Assembly (NCBI GenBank): GCA_036387135.1
Contig: DASVUH010000069.1
Span: forward strand, 1-64,000
Length of the DNA stretch: 64,000 bases
Origin: JALZCH01 sp036387135
GTDB taxonomy: Bacteria > Acidobacteriota > Blastocatellia > Pyrinomonadales > Pyrinomonadaceae
Direction: 5' to 3'
Each line of letters begins with the position of its first letter. Position 1 is the first letter of the stretch. The notes under the pieces are model-generated. The model was not told the DNA's origin, made no database searches, and saw only the letters and a program-made list of their open reading frames with translations. A program made the position numbers and the translations under genes. Below are positions 58,266 through 64,000 of this stretch, one piece after another.

Positions 58266-59555
58266 TTACAGAACAGTTCTTGTCGGAATTAATTTTCCTG
58301 CTTCCGGTTTTCTGCCGATGACCAAAAAACGCTGAAGCAATGTTAGCTTTTCCGTCGGTTCTTTCGGTATTTCAACGTAATCAATGACAACCCGGTTGTT
58401 TTCCTCAGAAAATTTAAAATAATTGAGTCTGAAAGTCGGAAAATAAACTGCCGGGAGCAAGCCGAAACGAACTGTGACGCGGCGGAGAATTTTTAGCCAC
58501 GTTCCGGTGTTGATAATTGCGCGATTGCCTTCGTCCTCGACCAAAAATGCTTCGTGAGTGTGACCGAAAACATAAGCGCAGACATCTGATTCTGCTTTGA
58601 AAATTTTTCTCGCATGGTCGAGATAAATGTTGTTTGCTTCGTTCGTCGGAGCCGATTTGTAGGGCGGAAAAACCTGAAAACGCGAAAGCGTATACCGCAC
58701 GTCGCGGTAAATAAAATAAAGCGGAATCGAAACCATCAGAACGAAAAACCAGACGAACATACTGGCGGTCAGAATCCAGCGCAAAACATCGCCGAATATA
58801 CCCAAAGCCCGCGTTAATGGATTATCGAGAAGATAATTGACATCGAAAATGCCGAGAATTTTCAGCAATTGTCCAATCAGAGCAAAAGCCGTGACGGTGA
58901 GCAAAAGCAAAAACGGCAATAAAAGCCAGCGCAGGATAATGTTCATTTCGTTATAAAAATAGTTTGAAACGAGCCAATCGGGAATGCTTCGCACGTCAAC
59001 CGAACGGATGTCTTTGAGCCAGTCGCTGGCTCCGAAAACCGAAAGCAAGCTGGCACCGCTGACAAAACTTTTGGTGATGAAAAAACCGGCGGGCAATGCA
59101 TACGGATTTCCATAAGCCGCCGCAGCATTAAACGGATCAATTTGCTGCCCGTGTTCAATCCAGATTTTTCTTCCCGCCAGTTCGCGCACGAGCGCGAGCG
59201 ATGTGTCGAGATTTATATTGTATTCGCTGAGTTTCGCGGCGTACAAAGGATCGCAAGCCAGATCGTAATCGTGGTTGCCGACCATCATCGTAATTTGAAT
59301 TTTTTCGCCCGTTCGTTTTAATTGCTCGAAAATTGCGGAGTGATGTTTGATTATTTCATCCAATTGCCCCACGCCTTCGATTGTTGTCAGTTCCCAAAAA
59401 CCGAATGTGTCGCCCGCGATGATCAATTCGGTTTCTTTGTTTTTAAGCTCCAGCTCCTGTAAAAAAGCCACCAATTCTTCGGTAAAATCGCAGATTTGTA
59501 ATTGTCCGTCGCCTCCGAAATGCAAATCGCTGATCAGATAAAATTCTTTTTTCAT
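58266..59555 (-). CDS. Calcineurin-like metallophosphoesterase with membrane segments
   Basis: This 429-residue protein has all five metal-binding blocks of the family: DLHFGGDG, IAGDTFGFWE, VGNHDYDL, EHGQQIDPFN and FGHTHEAFLV. A long insertion (about 205-310) between blocks IV and V contains two or three membrane segments (LLLPFLLLLTVTAFALIGQLL and WILTASMFVWFFVLMVSIPL), so the protein is bound to the inner membrane. The substrate (phosphoester, UDP-diacylglucosamine-like or nucleotide) is unknown. ATG start at 59555, divergent from the permease gene. Confidence 0.9.
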   Translation of the reverse strand: MKKEFYLISDLHFGGDGQLQICDFTEELVAFLQELELKNKETELIIAGDTFGFWELTTIEGVGQLDEIIKHHSAIFEQLKRTGEKIQITMMVGNHDYDLACDPLYAAKLSEYNINLDTSLALVRELAGRKIWIEHGQQIDPFNAAAAYGNPYALPAGFFITKSFVSGASLLSVFGASDWLKDIRSVDVRSIPDWLVSNYFYNEMNIILRWLLLPFLLLLTVTAFALIGQLLKILGIFDVNYLLDNPLTRALGIFGDVLRWILTASMFVWFFVLMVSIPLYFIYRDVRYTLSRFQVFPPYKSAPTNEANNIYLDHARKIFKAESDVCAYVFGHTHEAFLVEDEGNRAIINTGTWLKILRRVTVRFGLLPAVYFPTFRLNYFKFSEENNRVVIDYVEIPKEPTEKLTLLQRFLVIGRKPEAGKLIPTRTVL

Positions 59556-59725
59556 AATCCGAACTAAAATTGCCGAAACTCATTTTAAGCAATTAATCTA
59601 AAAACCCGGTTTTTAGTTTTATGTTTTCTTTGCTCAAATTAATTTCCGGTTGCCAAAGATGGGCGTTCCGTGTCAAACTTTGCCGCCGGAAGCCTCTGTT
59701 TTAAAATTATAATGCGAGATATTTT

Positions 59726-61762
59726 ATGAGTTTTGCAGATTTGTTTCGTAAAAAATCCATCAGCCAGATTCAAGCCGATGCCGAAGCCGGTTTTTCTGAC
59801 GCCGAAACCGTTGCGGGCGATAACGCTCATTTGCGCCGCACTTTAAAATTGCGCGATTTAACCTTAATGGGAATTGCCGCCGTGATCGGCGCGGGCATTT
59901 TTGCAATGATTGGCGGCGCGTCGCATCGCGGCGGTCCGGCGGTGATTTTTCTGTTTATTTTTACCGCCGTTGCCTGCGCTTTTTCCGCGCTTTGTTACGC
60001 CGAATTCGCTTCGCGGATTCCCGTTGCAGGTTCAGCTTATACATACGCTTACGCTTCCTTCGGAGAGTTTTTCGCGTGGATTATCGGTTGGGATTTGATT
60101 GTCGAATACGCCATCGGCAACATCGCAGTCGCAATTTCCTGGAGCGATTATTTTACACGCCTGCTGTCGAGCTACGGGTTGAAAATTCCCGCTTATCTGA
60201 CGATGGATTATGTCAGCGCGTCGCGCGGTTTTGCGGAGAATCAAGAAGCCGTGGTGGGCGCGCTCGCGCAAGGTCAGACGCTCGACGCGCTTTCCAAAAT
60301 GAGAGGCGACGATTTGGCTTTGATTTCCGACAAACTGACGACCGGAACAATCGAGGCTTACGAAGCGTGGACGACCGCGCCGATGCTCGGCGATTGGCGA
60401 ATCATCGCCGATTTTCCCGCTTTGATGATTACTTTTCTGATCACCGCTTTGGTTTATATCGGAATCCGCGAATCAAAATTTGCCAGCAATATTATGACGC
60501 TTTTAAAAATCGCCGTTATTTTGCTGGTCATTTTTCTCGGGTTTTTCTATATCAATCCGGGAAATTGGGTGCCGTTTGCGCCGAACGGTTTTTCCGGCGT
60601 GATGGCGAGCGTGGCGGCTGTCTTTTTCGCTTACATCGGTTTCGACGCGCTTTCGACTACAGCCGAAGAATGCGAAAATCCGCGCCGCGATTTACCGCGC
60701 GCAATGATTTATTCGCTCATTATTTGCACGATTTTGTATGTCGCGCTGGCGCTGGTTTTGACGGGAATGGAAAGCTACACCAACTTAAATGTCGGCGATC
60801 CGCTGGCATTTGTTTTCCGCGAACGCGCGCCCTGGGTTTCGGGGATTATCGCCGTCAGCGCGGTTATTGCGCTCGCCACGGTTTTTCTGGTTTTCCAGCT
60901 CGGTCAGCCGCGTCTCTGGATGGCGATGAGCCGCGACGGTTTGCTGCCGAAGATTTTTTCTTCGATTCATCCGCGTTTTAAAACTCCGTGGTTTTCGACG
61001 ATTATCACCGGTCTTGTCGTGGCGATTCCAGCGCTTTTTATGAATTTGACCGAAGTCACGGATTTGGGCGTGATCGGCACTTTGTTCGCGTTTACGCTCG
61101 TTTGCGCCGGGATTTTGATGAAAGACGAGGAATTCGGGCGCGAAGACCGTTATGTGCCTTACATTGATTCGCGTTTCGTCGCGCCCGCGCTTTTTGCAAT
61201 TGTAATCGCGGTGCTTTTATATTTTAATCCGACGGCGTTTCGTGATTTGGTGACCGTTGTGCCGGACGCGGAAAAAAACGAAACGTGGCTCGGCGCGTTT
61301 TCGCACAAAATTCCATTTATCGTTTTTCTGCTTTTCTCGATTTTGATGACCGTTTTATGCGTCGTTAAACGGCTGACGCTGATTCCGGTTTTGGGCGTGA
61401 TGTGCTGCACATATTTGATGACCGAGCTGGGCATTACGAATTGGAGCCGGTTTGGATCGTGGCTGCTGTTCGGTCTGGCAATTTATTCGAGCTACAGCTA
61501 TTCTTCGAGCAAGCTCGGCGACGCGGGCGGGCGCTCGCAGAAAACCAATGCGGCTTTAAAAATAGCCGCAGTCGGATTTTTCCTGTCGGGCATCGGTTTG
61601 GCGATTATCGCATTTCCGTTTGTTGACGCGATTATTACTTATTTTATTCCGTCCCTGACGGGAACGGCGCTGTGGTCTGCGGCAATGGTTTTGTTCATAG
61701 TCGGACTTATAACCGGTATTGTCGGGATGATGAGCGGAATGACGCGCGAACACAAGGTATGA
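59726..61762 (+). CDS. APC-superfamily amino-acid permease (cationic amino-acid transporter type)
   Basis: This 678-residue permease has about 14 membrane segments. The first, MGIAAVIGAGIFAMIGGASH, holds the substrate-binding GAGIF motif. SALCYAEFASRIPVAGSAYT follows and IGFDALSTTAEECENPRRDL is the typical loop after TM6-7. It resembles CAT/YfnA-type proteins that move cationic or small neutral amino acids. An insert at about 150-200 (between TM3-like segments) is unusual. Its TGA overlaps the ATG of a saccharopine/lysine dehydrogenase-like gene, which suggests lysine as a substrate. Confidence 0.93.
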   Translation: MSFADLFRKKSISQIQADAEAGFSDAETVAGDNAHLRRTLKLRDLTLMGIAAVIGAGIFAMIGGASHRGGPAVIFLFIFTAVACAFSALCYAEFASRIPVAGSAYTYAYASFGEFFAWIIGWDLIVEYAIGNIAVAISWSDYFTRLLSSYGLKIPAYLTMDYVSASRGFAENQEAVVGALAQGQTLDALSKMRGDDLALISDKLTTGTIEAYEAWTTAPMLGDWRIIADFPALMITFLITALVYIGIRESKFASNIMTLLKIAVILLVIFLGFFYINPGNWVPFAPNGFSGVMASVAAVFFAYIGFDALSTTAEECENPRRDLPRAMIYSLIICTILYVALALVLTGMESYTNLNVGDPLAFVFRERAPWVSGIIAVSAVIALATVFLVFQLGQPRLWMAMSRDGLLPKIFSSIHPRFKTPWFSTIITGLVVAIPALFMNLTEVTDLGVIGTLFAFTLVCAGILMKDEEFGREDRYVPYIDSRFVAPALFAIVIAVLLYFNPTAFRDLVTVVPDAEKNETWLGAFSHKIPFIVFLLFSILMTVLCVVKRLTLIPVLGVMCCTYLMTELGITNWSRFGSWLLFGLAIYSSYSYSSSKLGDAGGRSQKTNAALKIAAVGFFLSGIGLAIIAFPFVDAIITYFIPSLTGTALWSAAMVLFIVGLITGIVGMMSGMTREHKV

Positions 61763-62922
61763 AAATTTTAGTTCTCGGAGCGGGCAAAATGGGGCGGGGC
61801 GCGGTTCACGACCTCGCGCATAATTCACCGGATGTCAGCGAAATTACGGTCGCGGATGCGGATTTTCCGCTCGCCAATTTTATCGCCAAGCTCGAAGGCA
61901 ACGGCAAATGCACGCCGCAGGAAATCAACGTCGAAAATTTCGCCGAAGCCGTCGAATTGATGCGCGGTCACGACGCCGCGATTTCCTGCGTGCCGTATTT
62001 TTACAATATGCTGCTTGCGGAAGCCGCTCTCGAAGCAAGAGTTAATTTCTGCGATTTGGGCGGCAATAACACCATCGTCGCGCAGGAATTGTCGCTCGAC
62101 CAGGCTGCGCGCCAAGCCGGAGTCAATATTATTCCCGATTGCGGTCTCGCGCCCGGAATGGTTTCGGTTTTGGCAATGCACGGCGCGCAAAGGTTCGATA
62201 CGGTTGATTCGATCAAAATCCGCGTCGGCGGTTTGCCGCAGAATCCGAAACCGCCGCTCGATTATCAGCTAGTTTTTTCAATCGAAGGCTTGATTAACGA
62301 ATACGTCGAGCGCGCGATTGTCATCCGCGACGGCGAGATAACCGACGTTGAATCAATGACCGAAACGGAATCGCTGGAGTTTGAAGGCTTTCCGCCGCTC
62401 GAAGCGTTTCAGACTTCGGGCGGAACTTCGACGCTGCCGCAAACTTTTCTCGGTCGCGTGCGCGAGCTTGATTACAAAACGATTCGCTATCGCGGGCATT
62501 GCGAGCGGTTTAAAACCCTGATTGATTTGGGGTTTGCCGATTCCGCGCCGATTGCCGTGCGGACAGCGACAAACGATACGGTACAAGTCGTCCCGCGCCG
62601 CTTTTTGTCCGACTGGCTTGTTCGGCATCTGCCGCGCAATGAGCCGGATTTGGTTTTAATCCGGCTCGAATTCGCAGGCGAAATGAACGGCGAGGACAAA
62701 ATTTTGCGCTACGACATCATTGATCGTTTTGAAGAGGCGACGGAGTTAACGGCGATGATGCGAACCACTGCGTTTCCGGCGTCAATCGTCGCGCAAATGA
62801 TGGCGCGCGGGGAAACGCTCGACCGGGGCGCGATGCCTCAGGAATCGGTTATTCCGCCGGACAAATTTATCGAAGAGCTTGCTCGAAGGAATATCAAAAT
62901 TCAGGAAAGCCGGGTGATTTAA
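61759..62922 (+). CDS. Saccharopine dehydrogenase-family enzyme (lysine 6-dehydrogenase-like)
   Basis: The protein has 387 residues from ATG 61759, coupled to the permease by ATGA. The N-terminal Rossmann fold begins KILVLGAGKMGRGAVHDLA, and the saccharopine-reductase signature follows (VNFCDLGGNNTIV, PDCGLAPGMVSVLA). The substrate domain includes VGGLPQNPKPPLDYQLVFSI. It resembles bacterial lysine 6-dehydrogenases and saccharopine reductases that act in lysine oxidation. Coupling to a cationic amino-acid permease supports lysine or a related diamino acid as substrate. This is inference. Confidence 0.87.
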   Translation: MKILVLGAGKMGRGAVHDLAHNSPDVSEITVADADFPLANFIAKLEGNGKCTPQEINVENFAEAVELMRGHDAAISCVPYFYNMLLAEAALEARVNFCDLGGNNTIVAQELSLDQAARQAGVNIIPDCGLAPGMVSVLAMHGAQRFDTVDSIKIRVGGLPQNPKPPLDYQLVFSIEGLINEYVERAIVIRDGEITDVESMTETESLEFEGFPPLEAFQTSGGTSTLPQTFLGRVRELDYKTIRYRGHCERFKTLIDLGFADSAPIAVRTATNDTVQVVPRRFLSDWLVRHLPRNEPDLVLIRLEFAGEMNGEDKILRYDIIDRFEEATELTAMMRTTAFPASIVAQMMARGETLDRGAMPQESVIPPDKFIEELARRNIKIQESRVI

Positions 62923-62947
62923 AACCTTAATCTAACTCAAAATTTTT

Positions 62948-63042
62948 TGCGTCCTTTGCGAAAACCTTTGCGTCCTTTGCGGTTAAGAAGAAGAAAACTA
63001 AACCGCAAAGGACGCAAAGGTAAAACGCAAAGAGCGCAAAGT
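62948..63042. repeat. Hairpin H10, tandem-unit arms
   Basis: GCGTCCTTTGCG units (62949-62984) and complementary CGCAAAGGACGCAAAGG and on (63001-63042), each repeated with period about 9 (CGCAAAGGA, CGCAAAGGT, CGCAAAGAG). It lies between the dehydrogenase and the channel gene. Confidence 0.8.
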
Positions 63043-63071
63043 GTTTTCCAAATTACTTTTAGCCGCTCAAA

Positions 63072-63893
63072 ATGCTCGAACGAATTAAATATCGTTTTTA
63101 CGACATTCTCGTCGAAACAGATGACAACGATTTGATTGATCGTATTGTCGCTGCGTTTTTGATGATTTTGATTTTAATCAACGTCGCGGCGGTCATACTG
63201 GAAACGGTTGACGAATACAACGAGAAATACGGAGCGGTTTTTCAATCAATTGAAGCTTTTTCGGTCGCAGTTTTTACAGTCGAATATTTATTGCGGTTGT
63301 GGGTGGCAACTTACAATCCGAAATTCAGCAAGCCGTTAACGGGCAGAATCCGGTTTGCTTTGACGCCGATGGCGATAATTGATTTGATTGCGATTTTACC
63401 CGCCTTTCTGCCGCTGCTTTTCGCTTTCGATTTGCGGATTGTTCGCATCCTGCGGCTTTTTCGCCTGTTTCGATTACTGAAAATGAACCGCTACGTCGAA
63501 GCTCTGGATAAGCTGGACGATGTTATTTGGTCAAAACGCCAGGAACTGCTGACAATTACACTCGCCGTCGCCACTCTGCTTTTATTTGCGTCGAGCTTTA
63601 TTTACATCTTTGAAAACGAAGCGCAGCCGGATAAATTTCCCAGCATTCCGGCGGCGATGTGGTGGGGAATTGCGACGCTGACGACAGTGGGTTACGGTGA
63701 TGTTTACCCGGTAACGCCCCTCGGAAAACTACTCGCCGGATTAATCGCGTTTTTGGGCGTCGGTATTTTCGCTTTGCCCGCCGGAATTTTGGCAAGCGGT
63801 TTCGCCGAAGAAGTCAGAAAAAGAAGAGAAATTGTTGATTGTGAAACCGTTTGTCCGCATTGCGGTCGAGACTTGCCGCCGGTTGAAAAGTAG
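63072..63893 (+). CDS. Voltage-gated-type potassium channel
   Basis: This 273-residue six-helix channel has S1-S4 in about 20-165 (S4 is Arg-rich: DLRIVRILRLFRLFRLLKMNR). The pore region has the potassium selectivity filter in TLTTVGYGDVYPVTPLG, with the following S6 (LIAFLGVGIFALPAGILASGF). After S6 there is a short basic tail ending in a CPHCGRDLP pair, half of a zinc ribbon. It conducts K+ across the inner membrane, and gating by voltage is inferred from S4. The ATG start at 63072 lies directly after hairpin H10. Confidence 0.93.
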   Translation: MLERIKYRFYDILVETDDNDLIDRIVAAFLMILILINVAAVILETVDEYNEKYGAVFQSIEAFSVAVFTVEYLLRLWVATYNPKFSKPLTGRIRFALTPMAIIDLIAILPAFLPLLFAFDLRIVRILRLFRLFRLLKMNRYVEALDKLDDVIWSKRQELLTITLAVATLLLFASSFIYIFENEAQPDKFPSIPAAMWWGIATLTTVGYGDVYPVTPLGKLLAGLIAFLGVGIFALPAGILASGFAEEVRKRREIVDCETVCPHCGRDLPPVEK

Positions 63894-63929
63894 ATCGTTT
63901 TTTAGCGAGAATTCAGGTTAAGGATTATT

Positions 63930-63985
63930 TCGCAGCCGAGACGCCGAAGATGCTGAGTTTAAAACGAAAGAGATTAAAAGGGTAA
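63930..63985. repeat. Hairpin arm H11 at the window end, related to H1
   Basis: CGCAGCCGAGACGCCGAAGA followed by TGCTGAGTTTAAAACGAAAG and AGAT. The second part matches the minus strand of H1 (34397-34423) almost exactly. The second arm, if any, lies beyond the window. Confidence 0.6.
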
Positions 63986-64000
63986 TAATATATTTTGCTC

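Noticed and set aside
59992..60981. 329-codon plus-strand frame inside the permease gene
   Set aside because: It is Arg-rich low-information sequence in a shifted frame of a clear APC transporter.

Overview
The window looks like chromosome from a moderate-GC bacterium, most likely an acidobacterium of the Blastocatellia/Pyrinomonadales type. This is inference. It rests on the style of the genes: an OmpR-type winged helix fused to a TolB-like domain and TPRs, many exported TPR and serine-hydrolase proteins, a fused two-domain HisB, an NHLRC2-like thioredoxin/NHL protein, and spaced housekeeping genes with weak ribosome binding sites. No rRNA, tRNA, CRISPR array, transposase or phage gene was recognised.

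Layout. 1-3.3 kb is a run of small accessory genes (AraC regulator, a broken VOC gene, TfoX-like, VOC, two GNATs). Two related imperfect palindromes that resemble integron attC sites bracket one GNAT gene, and no integrase is seen. 3.3-8.3 kb is a minus-strand block of exported or membrane proteins (cupin, retropepsin-like protease, class C beta-lactamase-fold hydrolase, esterase). 8.5-11.3 kb is alaS, with an in-frame TAA that cuts off its conserved C-terminal end. 11.5-24.6 kb holds a membrane protein, a patatin-like DUF3376 protein, a second serine hydrolase, a GH44 glycosidase, a GNAT, a subtilase, a FAD/Rieske oxidoreductase and ribA. 24.6-29.2 kb has DoxX and a divergent SufR-like four-cysteine regulator with a perfect dyad between them, then a TPR protein behind two tandem BlaI-like dyads, then the winged-helix TPR regulator.

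29.2-32.0 kb is an AT-rich cassette: a small exported six-cysteine peptide, an exported helical protein and a membrane-anchored thioredoxin-fold protein. On its left lies a decayed N-terminal fragment homologous to the FAD oxidoreductase on its right. 33.7-35.3 kb has a 3'-5' exonuclease and truA. 35.5-37.5 kb is a second AT-rich island: a DUF4365 (PD-(D/E)XK-like) protein overlapping a helical protein with a Cys/His-rich end. The two frames meet in a homopolymer cluster and may be one gene read through a -1 frameshift. This island is my leading candidate for an undescribed, defence-like system. 37.5-49.5 kb carries GrpB, a collapsed histidine-kinase/receiver relic, a thioesterase, an ECF sigma factor with a palindromic promoter-like site, a PLP enzyme, lepB, carA, an AI-2E permease, PilZ, a 3D-domain protein, a peroxiredoxin, a YggX-like protein and a thioredoxin/NHL protein.

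49.7-58.1 kb is a histidine operon, hisG-hisD-orf-hisC-hisB-hisH-orf-hisA-hisF-orf-hisIE, with three uncharacterised small genes inside it. 58.3-63.9 kb has a membrane metallophosphoesterase, a cationic amino-acid permease coupled to a saccharopine/lysine dehydrogenase-like enzyme, and a potassium channel.

A window-wide theme is a set of intergenic hairpins. Most have arms built of degenerate tandem repeats 7 to 9 bases long, with a different unit at most loci. They sit directly at stop codons, and one forms the last codons of a gene.
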